A stretch of 64,000 bases of DNA from Micropterix aruncella (taxonomy: Eukaryota; Arthropoda; Insecta; Lepidoptera; Micropterigidae). The translations under genes and the position numbers were made by a program. Below the pieces are notes generated by a model. That model was given only the letters and a program-made list of their open reading frames with translations, was not told the DNA's origin and made no database searches. Positions 23,630 to 33,669 of this stretch are shown here, one piece after another (positions within the stretch are counted from its first letter, which is position 1; the number at the start of each line of letters is the position of its first letter). The stretch spans positions 360,189-424,188 of the forward strand of contig OX155961.1 of the NCBI GenBank assembly GCA_944548615.1. Reading direction: 5' to 3'.

Positions 23630-24020
23630 CGAGAAGACTGTCTATACAGTTACCATTGTAATGTTAAAACTTCAAACACTGATGTAGAAACTCGTGATTA
23701 AATAACCGAGCTTGGACAATCGCTCATAGCCACCGCTTCTGTATGATAAGGTATAACCACAGATTTCACTGCATACAGTCGCGAAGTTGCAGGAGTTGCG
23801 ACTGGAGACTCTTAGTCACCGTATTTGCCAGACCTTGCTGCAGTAGATTTTTTTTTAATTTAGAAAAGTTTTTAACAAGGAAAAAAAACAACTTTGAATA
23901 GTTGGTGAAAAACTTTCAAAGATTTCATTGGATACTGTCCACGAGAATTTTAAAGCAGAGGAATTAAGCAGCTCCCATTAAAATGACAAATCTGCATAGA
24001 TAATAGGAATCAATATTCCT
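23630..24020 (+). pseudogene. decayed mariner transposase copy B
   Basis: Undisturbed counterpart of copy A. One frame at 23810-23860 reads SPYLPDLAAVDFFF, corresponding to the mariner 'PYSPDLAPSD' block with the third catalytic Asp. Downstream, frame-shifted pieces resemble 'GIKQLP' and a CI-containing tail. Stops occur throughout. It serves as the empty-site reference for the hAT insertion at 21179. Confidence 0.5.
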
Positions 24021-24280
24021 ATTAATTAAATATGTAAATTTAAAACAAAAAAAAACCCCTAAATTTCATTTATAGAACTTATAGGTAAGGACCCAGTATA
24101 TCTGTTTATGGGTGATAGTATTTAATACATAGTGATTTTACGTTATATTTTGATAAGTTGTCTATGTTTTGATAATGTGTTTTGATAATATGTTTTATTG
24201 AATAATGAATCAGATCGCTCATTGATTCATTAAAAAAATAAAATAATAGTTTAAAAAACACTAAAAACACGCTTTTGGGC
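24021..24280. other. no gene seen
   Basis: AT-rich, with 'tattttgataagttgt' and 'ttttgataatgtgttttga' short repeats around 24145-24195. Confidence 0.5.
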
Positions 24281-24288
24281 TATGATAC

Positions 24289-24740
24289 GATATTCACATA
24301 CACACGGCTGTGATACGATCTTCCATCATGGAATGCCAGTGCCTATCTTCCGGCTTCATCATCAGACATTGAAACCTAATCGTGGTCAAAGTTCATTCCA
24401 AGACCTTTCTAACAAGTCCAAACACGGCTATGATACGATATTCCATCATGGAATGCCAGTGCCTATCTTCCGGCTTCATCATCAGACCTTGAAACCTAAT
24501 CGTGGTCAAAGTTCATTACAAGACCTTTCTAACAAGTCCAAACACGGCTATGATACGATATTCCATCATGGAATGCCAGTGCCTATATTCCGGCTTCATC
24601 ATCAGACCTTGAAACCTAATCGTGGTCAAAGTTCATTCCAAGACTTTTCTAACAAGTCCAAACGCAGCTATGATACGATGTTCCATCATGAAGTTCCAGT
24701 TCTCCGACTCAATCATCAGATCAGTCCGACAGTACCATAT
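24289..24740 (+). repeat. 120-bp tandem repeat, ~3.5 units
   Basis: Units start at 24301, 24421, 24541 and 24661 (the last partial), each exactly 120 bp and nearly identical; each opens with 'acacggctatgatacgata' or a close variant. Since 120 is a multiple of three, a 153-codon frame (24282-24743) stays open through all units. It repeats a 40-residue block with CDTIFHHGMPVPIFRLHHQT-type content. No homology is recognised and the openness can follow from one stop-free unit, so I list it as a repeat, not a gene. Confidence 0.8.
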
Positions 24741-24885
24741 TAATGTATTGTCATCAGAAGTAAATACAGCTGCCAATTTTCATGACGCTACGATCCTTGG
24801 AAGATGGTTAAATTAGTTACCTTAGATTCCATTACATAGTTAGTTACATACAGGTCGACCTAATAAAAGCGTGTTAAAAATGATA
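24741..24885 (+). mobile_element. probable LINE 3' end
   Basis: 'agttagttacatacaggtcg' followed by 'acctaataaaagcgtgttaaaa' has the look of the 3' terminus of RTE-type LINEs in Lepidoptera. No coding remnant; assignment is from familiarity of the tail only. The tandem repeat upstream may be part of the same element. Confidence 0.35.
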
Positions 24886-25135
24886 AATAAGTTATGTATA
24901 CGCAACTAGTATTAAGTAAACAAATAAGGTAATAGATAAATAAATCTTTAAATGAATAAACAGATCAGTTGACCATTAAATTAAGTATGTTTAAAAGGTT
25001 CCTTATTATGTACATACATAATTTAAACCTAATTATTTAGTATAATATCAATTAGTATAATATTATTTAGTATAATATCAATTATACTAATTATTAATAT
25101 TTAGTATAATATTAATTATTTAGTATAATATTAGA
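24886..25135. repeat. AT-rich region with 'tttagtataatatcaatta' tandem repeats
   Basis: Variants of 'ttagtataatat' occur five to six times in 25035-25130, some inverted. Confidence 0.6.
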
Positions 25136-25362
25136 TAAGACTTGCCCTCTCGCCTCGAAATAATTTTTCGATGTTAGTACCACCTCAACACAGGTTCATA
25201 CCTAGTGAGGTGGTAAATAGATATGTCAAAAAGATAAATTTCCTTTCTAAGCTAGGTATAATATGTACACTTTTTATTAGGTATAATATGTACACATTGT
25301 TTTTGTGTTAGGATAAGGATTTTCTTTTTGTAACTTGTAAATTGAATTATGGAAATAAATAA
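25136..25362 (+). mobile_element. LINE 3' UTR, copy 2
   Basis: Nearly the same as 17645-17835, with an extra 'cctcgaaataatttttcgat' piece after the first block and a short internal duplication of 'aggtataatatgtacac'. Ends in 'ggaaataaataaata'. No coding sequence, so it is a severely 5'-truncated insertion. Confidence 0.55.
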
Positions 25363-26376
25363 ATAATTGAAAGAAATGTTTTGAATATAATCTAGTAAAT
25401 TTATTTATTATTTATTATCTATATAGCAAATAACAAAGTCTACGTCAGGATGTGTCAATATTTCTTCGCAATAACTTCTAAATTTGATCATGAGGCACTT
25501 ATTAATGCATATATTCAGAGTCACTAAAGTCTCCTCCGCCAAGGATCTCTGTCGGGTTTTATTTTTTCAAAATGTAAATATTAAGTTACACCTTTCTATT
25601 TTCTATTATCTATATCTATTTTCTATATCTGATTTTGTCTGCGATATTTCTAAAAATAGTGTTCTTTATCTCCTGTATATATCAAAAAGCAGATACGATA
25701 GTTGATCATGGGAGGAAACTGGGAAGGAGCATTGCAAAGGTTTCGTTGCCGATTCAGGCAAAAAGAATAACTCAAATTATGAAAATCGTATTCTGGTCTC
25801 TTGGAGCCAATATATACATAACAATATAATTTGGTCACTGCATTCATCGAAATCAAATAAATATTGAATTAATATTTCGATATTAAAACTTGGTTAAATT
25901 GCGGGGTTTTAAATACAATACTGAAAGAAGCTAAATTTTGTATCAGGATTAATGAAGAAAATGAAAACCGTATCGATCGTACGATTTAATGTAGGTATAT
26001 CATTGAAGCATTTTCGAAATAATATCCATTCTAAATTTAACCGGAAGTGCTAGGGCCTACGGCTCTACGCCGCTACAGTCAACGGCCTACGAATCACAGG
26101 CTACGGCCTACGTCTCAAAGCAATCCGCTTTTGCGTATTTTATGTAAAAAAGAATATAGATTTTTAAGAGAGTATCGTTATGTTTATATTAATTCATCGA
26201 TCGTAAACTAGGTCAAATTAAAATTATAATTAACCTGGTTTTCATTGTTTTGTCGAATGACGCCTCAGTGTGGAAGAATGTAAATACATATCGAAAATAT
26301 CCTGAAACTACGAGTGATGAAATAGATAGATTTGAAAGTCAGTGACGACATTTAAAAAAAGCTTTTATTAAAATGC
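25363..26376. other. no gene seen; TACG-rich patch
   Basis: Unassigned DNA. At 26050-26110 'ggcctacg' and related words recur four to five times ('cctacggctctacgccgcta'). Confidence 0.45.
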
Positions 26377-26999
26377 TCTGTCCAAAGCCAACCCAGAGTG
26401 CAGCAGCCACGTCATAGTGAAACTAAGAACGGGCTATCATAATTGAATGTTATACAGAATTTCGTGTTTGTGCTGTTGACAGTTGAGGAGACCCCTCGTT
26501 GGAAGCCAACCCTGGGTGCAGAAGCCTTGTTTCAATAGCCTTGAAACTTATAATTGGCTATTATAATTGAATGCGTATACAAAAAATCGCTTCTGTGCTG
26601 TTGACCGTTGAGGAGTCCCCTCGTCGGGAGCTAACTCTGGGTGCAGCAGCCATGTCATATTAGAATTTAGAACGGGATATTATAATTGAATGCGTATACA
26701 AAATTGTTTTTCTGTGTGTCATGGAATAGAAGCCTATTAGGAAGCCGATCTTGGTTGTACAATCAGGTCATGCTGGTTACCTGTAAGATATTGGTTTTAG
26801 GCAATAAGCTCGCCTTTTTGTTTAAGCAAATAAAGCGTTTAATTTTTATTATTATTATTATTGTCATGCTCACAACAAAAATGCATTGTCATCGGAACTG
26901 AACCAACTGAACTGAACTGAACTGAACTGAACCAACGGAACTGAACCAACGTGTAAAATTTCAACTCCATAGGATAAAAGGAAGTGGTTATAATTCCGC
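26377..26999 (-). repeat. composite interspersed repeat C (copy 3)
   Basis: Inverted copy with about three of the ~130-bp units ('gtgcagcagccacgtcatag', 'gttgaggagacccctcg' and so on). It is interrupted at 26767-26870 by a LINE fragment and extended by (GAACT)n at about 26896-26930. Confidence 0.55.
26775..26862 (+). mobile_element. 88-bp LINE 3'-end insertion with TSD
   Basis: GTCATGCT lies on both sides (26767-26774 and 26863-26870). The insert holds 'ggcaataagctcgcc', 'caaataaag' and a (TTA)n tail. The same 3' end occurs at 30620-30680. The copy of repeat C at 14.6 kb lacks the insert and provides the empty site. It is an extreme 5' truncation. Confidence 0.75.
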
Positions 27000-27350
27000 T
27001 TGCAATATTTAACCTAAACAAACATACATTGCAAGGCAAAATCTTGTAAAAGTCGTCAATGGGACGCAGGATAGCCCATACATAGTTTCGAGCATCGCTC
27101 TGAAGGTGCCGCAACGTAAAACCCGATCCACACAGTTATTCGAGCCCCCGAGACGACATTCTAACTACACGCGAAATTCAATGCTTAACCGATTGCCACG
27201 TACGTATATGATAAATTTACAGGGCTTGACATTTATAGTAGAAACAAAATTAGCTTCAAATCGGCAGTACGAACCGCACTTGAAGCAGCAGCGACAACTG
27301 CCAGTAATTATTGATTTGTAATATGTATGTATAAATATAATATAACTTAT
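27000..27350. other. no gene seen
   Basis: Unassigned, followed by the 5' TSD of family S. Confidence 0.45.
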
Positions 27351-27365
27351 ATATGTATTCCCATG

Positions 27366-28031
27366 GGGGCTAACGGGCCCATGATGAGTTGGCCACGATG
27401 ACCCATGTGTACAGGGTCGGTCACACTCACCGGTCAACACCCATCCGACGGCCTCCTCGCATGGGGTGCGAGGCCTGGGTAGGACACTGGGTCAACCAGT
27501 CTCCCCTGGGAATCAAACCTCTGGCGCCCCTGGACGGTCTGCGCACCGTGCGGGGTTTGCTCCAATCGGTTGTGCTCTCCGACTAACAGTCGGGGGAGTC
27601 TGGGAACTGTATTGTTTCCTATAGAGCGGGGGTGGTCGCGTACCTTATGGCGACTGCTCTGGAATTGACCATTGGCCATCCGATCCCGGGTAAGAGGCGG
27701 GCAAAGGACGCCTTGGTCCGCGAAGATTCGGTGCACTCCGTTTCACCGCTTCATAAGGGAGAGGACCGCGCAAGCGACCTCGAACTCGGAACCAATCGAG
27801 AGACCGGAGAAATCTGGTCACAATTGGAAGTGAGGGCGCGAGTTCTCGAGCCCGCCGGGTTTACTCCTGGCTTACTCGCGGTAAGGCGTTGGACTCTCAC
27901 GGGTTGTGACGTAGCTGGACGTAGAATGTACTGTCCAAAGTCTCTACGTTCACTGCAGGGCGATAGAACGACTAATCGTTAAAACGTCCTGTGGTGACGG
28001 GCTCGCCCGTTGTAGTTGACACCGCAAGAAG
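27366..28031 (+). mobile_element. retroposon family S, full-length reference copy
   Basis: A 15-bp TSD, ATATGTATTCCCATG, lies at 27351-27365 and 28032-28046. The 666-bp element starts 'ggggctaacgggcccatgat' and ends 'gttgacaccgcaagaag'. It is GC-rich with no coding content and no TIRs. Long TSDs without TIRs indicate target-primed insertion by a LINE machinery, so it is a SINE-like or LINE-3'-derived non-autonomous retroposon. I cannot see a convincing pol III promoter. The related copies are at 7160, 29648, 35037, 42519 (minus) and 47956. Confidence 0.75.
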
Positions 28032-28046
28032 ATATGTATTCCCATG

Positions 28047-28229
28047 TACTTATTTTGAATTTATGTTGTATAAGTATGATTTATATGTTTGCGGTTAACT
28101 AAATATTTACGGATGTATTGTATTTTTTGTTTCATAATTTAGTTTGTAAAATATTTTTCAAATAATTTCGAACGGCGTAAGTCATAATCGGCATAAGAAC
28201 ATGTTTTTTTCAAGAATTATGTATCTAAT
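28047..28229. other. no gene seen
   Basis: AT-rich spacer between two TSD-flanked retroposons. Confidence 0.5.
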
Positions 28230-28242
28230 TATAAGTTCATGC

Positions 28243-28974
28243 AACTTAAATACGATCTTCCAAGCAGAATGCATTGGCATCACCAGAGCAGCACAGGCAG
28301 TCGCAGCCAAAGATGTCGGAGACGTAAGTTTGAAATTTGTCTCCGACAGTGCCTCCGTGCTACAAGCACTAGCAAAAAATACGATAACCTCAGTCCTCGT
28401 ACTGGAATGCCACAACGCGCTTCAATCCATTGCAGGGTCAAATAAAGTGACCCTGCAATGGATTAAAGGGCACAGTGACTCACTGGGAAATGACGCGGCG
28501 GACGAACTGGCCAAAAGGGGATCAAAGGAAATAGTATATGGACCGGAACCCTTGATGCCCATTCCCCAGGCCCAAATAAAAACATGGCTACGCAGGAAAA
28601 CCGAAGAAACCCACCTTACAGAATGGAAAAAAAACGCAGGATGCAGGCAAACAAAGAACGCGGTTCCGGAAGCATCCAAAAAACTTGCCCGCAACCTCAC
28701 CAGATTAAAAAGGGACAAAATCCGTAAAGTCATAGGTACTATGACAGGCCACTGTCCCCTGAACAAGCACCTGTTTACCATAGGTGTGACAGACAGCCCT
28801 CTATGCAGAGGATGCATGGAGGAAGAAGAAACGCCACATCATGCGCTTATGGAATGCAGGAGCGTGGCAGAGCAACGGGCAAGAAAACTACAATCTCCAG
28901 CATCTCTCCCGGAGGCCTGTAGCAACCCAAACAGGCTGCTAACCTTCTGGGACAGCCTGGGTTGGCTGGAGTAA
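28243..28974 (+). pseudogene. LINE ORF2 C-terminus: RNase H plus Cys/His segment
   Basis: 244 uninterrupted codons to TAA 28972-28974. The first residues, FQAECIGI, carry the second catalytic acidic residue of RNase H (Glu). FVSDSASVLQAL holds the third (Asp), and HSDSLGNDAADELAKRG holds the His and last Asp. The first Asp strand (TDGS) is cut off by truncation. A Cys/His segment, LCRGCMEEEETPHHALMEC (CX2C...HHX4C), follows. RNase H followed by this segment occurs in LINEs of the I, R1 and LOA groups. The frame has no stops, so the insertion is fairly young, but the copy cannot work. Confidence 0.8.
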
Positions 28975-29067
28975 CATAAATGGAAACATGAGCCACGCAC
29001 AACGGCCCAATCAAGAGGCCAAGTGCGGGAAAAAGCCCAGTCAAACTAACTAAACTAACTAACTAAC
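28243..29067 (+). mobile_element. 5'-truncated LINE with RNase H, 13-bp TSD
   Basis: TATAAGTTCATGC is found on both sides (28230-28242 and 29068-29080). The 825-bp insert starts within ORF2 and ends in an (AACT)n tail at about 29045-29067. The reading frame begins exactly at the insertion edge. Confidence 0.85.
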
Positions 29068-29080
29068 TATAAGTTCATGC

Positions 29081-29637
29081 TGTTACTTACCTAAATAAAT
29101 AAAATGAAAAAAAAAGCTTGTAAAAATCAATCTACTAAAATAGCAGTGTGTCAGCGTCAGTCAGAAACCTTATTTAGAGTGTCTTAATATTATCTGTTAT
29201 GGACTATGGCGACTGTGTTTACGAAGGGACCGTGCATGTAAAGAAATTTTAGCGTCAGGTATGGTAAACTCAAAATTCCCCTCGTGATTACGTGTACGTC
29301 ATTACGTGTACATTACGTGTACATTGCTTCATTCCTCTCGAGGGCTTACATGCTACACATGAGTCAGCGACGGTAATTTCTCCTAGCAACCTACGCCCGG
29401 TCTGAGCAACTGTAATACCACAAGTCACTGATGTGATAGTCCCGGAAACACCACACCCACTCCACTCGAGCACTCGAGCACGGGCAGCCATTAGCCATAA
29501 GCATCTCGCCATTTTTCTAAAATACAAATTGACAAGTTTTAAAGGAAGTTATTCCTACTTTTTGGAGACTGGAGGCGATATTACGATCGATTTTAAGTAG
29601 ATACCATATATTGAAAAATGGATTTCTAATAAATTGA
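29081..29637. other. no gene seen; short ATTACGTGTAC repeats
   Basis: Three copies of 'attacgtgtac' or near variants lie at 29286-29325. A minus-strand frame at 29288-29527 has no recognisable domain. Confidence 0.4.
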
Positions 29638-29647
29638 TTGACTGATT

Positions 29648-30287
29648 GGGAGCTAATGGGCCCTTGCTGAGTTGGCACGAAGACCCATTTTGTTCAGGGT
29701 TGGTCACACTCACGGGTCCGGCGCCTCCACGCATGAAGCGCGAGCCCGGGTAGGGCTCTGGCCTTAGGGCTAGTTTCCCCTAGGAGTTAATCTTCTGGCG
29801 CTCCTGGACGGTCTGCGCACCGTGCGGCCCAAGCCAATCGATTGCGCATTCTGACTAACAGTCGGTGGAGTCTGGAAGCTGTACTGTTCCCTATAGAGCG
29901 GGGGTGGTTGCTGTCCTTACGGCGACTGCTCTTAAAACGACCGTCGGTTATCCAATTCCGGGTGAATAGGAGTGCAAAGGATGCCGTGGTCTGCAATAGA
30001 ATCGGTTTACATCGTTTCACCGCTTCGTAAGGGAGAGCGACCTCGAACTCGTCACCAGGCGAGTGACCGGAGTAATCTGGTCGCAACTGGAAGTAAGGGC
30101 GTGAGTGTAAGCCCGCTGGGTAGTATCCTGTTTATCTCGCAGATAAAGCGTTGGCCTCTTACGGGCATGCGGCGGAGCTGAACTGTTTTGTCCTAAGTCT
30201 TCTGCGTCACTTCACGGGAGATAAAACGATCATTTCTTTAAAACTTCCTGAGGTGACGGGTTCACCCGTTGTAGTTCAAAACTCTAG
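29648..30287 (+). mobile_element. retroposon family S copy with 10-bp TSD
   Basis: TTGACTGATT flanks the element at 29638-29647 and 30288-30297. The body (640 bp) follows the 27366 reference through 'gggagctaatgggccc', 'tcctggacggtctgcgcacc' and 'ggtgacgggttcacccgttg', and ends in a copy-specific tail 'tagttcaaaactctag'. Confidence 0.7.
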
Positions 30288-30297
30288 TTGACTGATT

Positions 30298-30690
30298 TAT
30301 ACTCCCCCTATACCCCTTACAGTGTCCATACTGAAAGATTCTGGAACAACTGCCCAGCGAAACTCGCTTTCTTTAGAGTCATCGAGACTCGCCTCAAAGA
30401 GTATTACTTTTCCATGAATAACAAGTTCTACCCTTTCAATATATTTCTCGTCACAATTTTCTATTCCTTAATCATGATTAATTTTCAACATAGCTGCTTG
30501 AAATTTACACAGACAAATTTATTTCTTTATACGCCAGTAGGGTTTTAGTAATCTTTATATTCATAATGTGCGCATGTACCACTGTATGATTAGGTCAGTT
30601 GCAAGGTAAGGCCACGTGGCAATAAGCTCGCCGTTTTGTGCCTATCTTTTAAGCGCAAATAAAGACTATTTTATTTTTATTATATGACCT
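30298..30690 (+). mobile_element. possible LINE 3' end
   Basis: The frame 30288-30548 includes ERFWNNCPAKLAFFRVIETR, which loosely resembles the 'LWN-LP' C-terminal block of LINE ORF2. At 30620-30680 the sequence 'ggcaataagctcgcc...gcaaataaag' followed by T-rich sequence equals the 3' end of the 88-bp insertion at 26775. Confidence 0.4.
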
Positions 30691-31750
30691 GAAAATAAAC
30701 CAAATTTATATAAGGATATCTTCATTTGAATCGTTTAAAAATTCATCATAAAAGTATTTTTCGTTATGGTATAAATATTTTATAATTTCGTTCATGTGTA
30801 TCTATTTTATCTGTATTTTTTACATTTTTCGTCCTAAAAAAATATTTTAAATAATTAAATATAATAAAAAGAATAAAAAACACGAATGCCGTAAATAAAA
30901 GTTAACTAACAACATTTAAAATTATTTTTATATCGTTTTTTTAATAAAATATTAGTGGTTTATGTACCATATTTATCCATATAGATACATGTATACTTCC
31001 GGAATGTACCTAATGATCTTTCATTTGACACTAAGCACGATATATTTATGTTAGTTTATAGACATTTGGACATTTAGACAACTACCTACTTGATATTTGG
31101 ACAGTTAAGGTGCCATATGACACTCTGGATGACATAACGATCCTAACAACATGACAATTTTAAATCAGTTTGAGCATTTATCTGTTATGGTGGAATTACG
31201 AAATGGAAAACATACATAGTCGAACCCTAAACATATTACACTTCTTTTTTGTTGGGCAATCATGTAAAAACAAATTGTAATACAGGTATCAATTGAGCCG
31301 GAATCATATAATTATAACCTGTATTTCGAACATGACAAGTCCCGTCTTGTACGTACTCGATATTTAGGCATTTAATGTATTCGAAACACACGAAATATCC
31401 CAACAATAAGAAAAGTCAGAAAGGCGAATGAATAAGTGATTGTGAAAAAGGAATAACACGGCGTTGAAATAAAATTGATTTGATTCTGGAATTCTATCTG
31501 AAACTGACGTTATCCAAGCTCAAATTGATCAGAAGGAAAATTGGGCAATTACATATTTTATTTTCATGCTTTGCATCTTTTTCAGCATTCCTTTGTTTTT
31601 TTGAAACCAATGAAAACTGATAACTAGACATTGTTGTATGCATAATATTATATTTATGCTTATGTATAGTGGATATTTTTCAATAATACGCCAATCGAAT
31701 ATGAATATGTATTTGAAATACATATATTCATAACAGACCAGCGACTCTAG
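30691..31750. other. no gene seen; AT-rich
   Basis: Unassigned, very AT-rich. Several short 'gacatttggaca' style repeats at 31070-31110. Confidence 0.55.
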
Positions 31751-31752
31751 TA

Positions 31753-33037
31753 AAGGGTTTTCCAATAAGAGGTGTTATTTTGAATAGCCCGCTATTTCGG
31801 TAGATGTCACTTTTGAAGCTGTCATTTTATGACATTTGACAAGTAGAAACTAAGCCATTAATAAAAAAAGAAAGATACACGCTTCAACAACGCATTGAAA
31901 TTATTAAAATTCACTATAAAAATGGTGAAAATTTGGCAGAGACGGTTCGTAAAACTCGAACATTTTTGGGTCGTCGTGAAGCACTTTGTCGGACCGCAAT
32001 ACAGAAATTGGTGGAAAAATTCGAGCTTTTGGAACAAGTTAGTGATGTGAAGAATAAAACCCGTGCACGTCGCTCAAGAACAGCCGAGAATATTGTTGCT
32101 GTAGCCGAAAGTGTTGAAGAAAACCAAGGTGTGTCCATTCCTCGTCGTTCTTTGGAATTAGGCATTCCACAAACGTCATTACAACGTATTTTGCATAAAG
32201 ATTTGGGTCTTACGGCTTATAAAGTTCAGTTAACACAAGAACTCAAGCCGGCCGATCATCAACAACGTCGTGTCTTTGCTGATTGGGTCCTTGAAATGCA
32301 TGAAAATGATCCGGAATTTCATCGAAAAATCATCTTGAGTGATGAGGCCCATTTCCACCTCGGTGGCTACGTCAACAAACAAAATTGTCGCATCTTTGGC
32401 TCGGAAAACCCAAGAGTTATTGTTGAAAAGCCTCTCTATCCTCAACGTGTGACTCTTTGGTGCGGTTTATGGTCCGGCGGAGTCATTGGACCTTACTTTT
32501 TCGAAAATGAGGCTGGAGCAATAGTTACGGTGAATGGATTGCGCTATCGAGAGATGATTAATGATTTTTTATGGCCGGAGTTGGATGGTATTGATCTGGA
32601 CAACGTTTACTTTAAACAAGACGGCGCTACGTGCCACACTAGCAACGAATCCATTGATCATTTACGGGAAAAGTTTCCGGACCGTGCTATCTCTCGAAGA
32701 GGTGATCACAATTGGCCACCGAGATCTTGTGATTTAACTTCTAGCGACTTCTTCCTTTGGGGCCACGTGAAAGAGAAGGTCTACGCCAACAGCCCAGCGT
32801 CGATTCAAGACATCAAAGATGGAATTCATGAGGCTATCGAGGACATAGGGCATCCACTTTGCGATTTGGTTATAGAAAATTTCATGAAAAGGATATGGTC
32901 CTGTAAGCCTGGTCATGGTGGTCATTTGCCTGATGTTATTTTCCACTATTAACGGCATATCTTCCTCTTTATAATGAAATAAACATCCGGCATTTTTCTT
33001 TAAATATCAAAATAACACCTCTTATTGGAAAACCCTG
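31753..33037 (+). mobile_element. DD41D (rosa-type) mariner transposon
   Basis: The 31-bp terminal inverted repeats at 31753-31783 and 33007-33037 match at 30 of 31 positions; the common core is AGGGTTTTCCAATAAGAGGT. TA lies directly outside both ends (31751-31752 and 33038-33039). The 1285-bp length and single long open frame are typical of Tc1/mariner elements. The TIRs are almost perfect and the frame is intact, so this is a young copy. Confidence 0.9.
31840..32952 (+). CDS. mariner transposase, DD41D type
   Basis: DDE/D transposase that would cut and join transposon ends in the nucleus. The frame is open from 31840 (just after a stop) to TAA 32950-32952, 370 codons, close to the family's usual ~350. 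The N-terminal half has helix-turn-helix-like DNA-binding sequence (YTLQQRIEIIKIHYKNGEN and later SLELGIPQTSLQRIL). Counting from 31840, the catalytic residues are Asp168 (ILSDEAHFH), Asp261 (FKQDGATCHT) and Asp303 (LTSSDFFLWG). There are 41 residues between the last two, the DD41D spacing reported for rosa-type mariners. There is no in-frame ATG before Met at EMHEND (about residue 150), so the native start codon seems lost and activity is doubtful despite the intact catalytic triad. Confidence 0.85.
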   Translation, partial: QVETKPLIKKERYTLQQRIEIIKIHYKNGENLAETVRKTRTFLGRREALCRTAIQKLVEKFELLEQVSDVKNKTRARRSRTAENIVAVAESVEENQGVSIPRRSLELGIPQTSLQRILHKDLGLTAYKVQLTQELKPADHQQRRVFADWVLEMHENDPEFHRKIILSDEAHFHLGGYVNKQNCRIFGSENPRVIVEKPLYPQRVTLWCGLWSGGVIGPYFFENEAGAIVTVNGLRYREMINDFLWPELDGIDLDNVYFKQDGATCHTSNESIDHLREKFPDRAISRRGDHNWPPRSCDLTSSDFFLWGHVKEKVYANSPASIQDIKDGIHEAIEDIGHPLCDLVIENFMKRIWSCKPGHGGHLPDVIFHY

Positions 33038-33039
33038 TA

Positions 33040-33535
33040 TATAAAAAAAATCTGAAACTTCAAATAACATGCAATTAAATCGATAACAACTAGAAATAAA
33101 ACGATATATCAATCGTTTTAATAAAATTAAATATCGAACGGATTTCCAGTTATTCAGGAGAAATACGAAATAAATTACATTCTGTTCTTTAAAACAAAAA
33201 TCAAAGAAATATCGAAAATATTCATGAAATTACTATTATAACAAATAGGAATGATCCAAATACTGAATAGTATTCCTTTAAATAGGCAATATTTTATATA
33301 TTCAGTATCTGGTGAATATCCGGATGACGAATCAAATATTCGGCTTAGTAAAAATATTGTTACGTAGAACAACTTGTTTGTTTGCTTGTTTATCTCTGAA
33401 CTTTATTGCGAAATTTCACATTAAGCGGGTATATTATCACACGACAATCTCTTACAACCAACCCTGCTATGAAGTGTTCATATGTAGTGCGAGTAACATG
33501 CTAGTAAATGTGTGCCTTGTTCTTGCAATCGACTG
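33040..33535. other. no gene seen
   Basis: AT-rich, nothing supportable. Confidence 0.5.
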
Positions 33536-33650
33536 CCATAACTAAAATGCAATTTGGTTAATTTTATCCCAACGGAAAAAATAGTTACCAAACCGGGAAT
33601 AGGACACAGAAACTTACAATGTAAAATCAGGTGACCACTATGCCACCGAG
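33536..33650 (-). mobile_element. tRNA-derived SINE
   Basis: On the minus strand from 33650: 'ctcggtggcatagtggtcac' (A-box region), 'ttttacattgtaag' as in the SINE at 1957, then 'tcctattcccgg' (B-box-like), then a tail 'tttttccgttgggataaaat'. It ends 19 bp before the Helitron 5' end. Confidence 0.6.
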
Positions 33651-33669
33651 CCTTGTACAATGTACATAT

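Noticed and set aside
24289..24740. CRISPR-like array
   Set aside because: Units are contiguous 120-bp tandem copies with no spacer/repeat alternation, in a eukaryotic sequence.
27632..27982. 116-codon frame in family S
   Set aside because: Other S copies do not preserve the frame; the element is non-coding.
29288..29527. 79-codon minus frame as a host gene
   Set aside because: No motif, partly made of short ATTACGTGTAC repeats, no splice or poly-A context.
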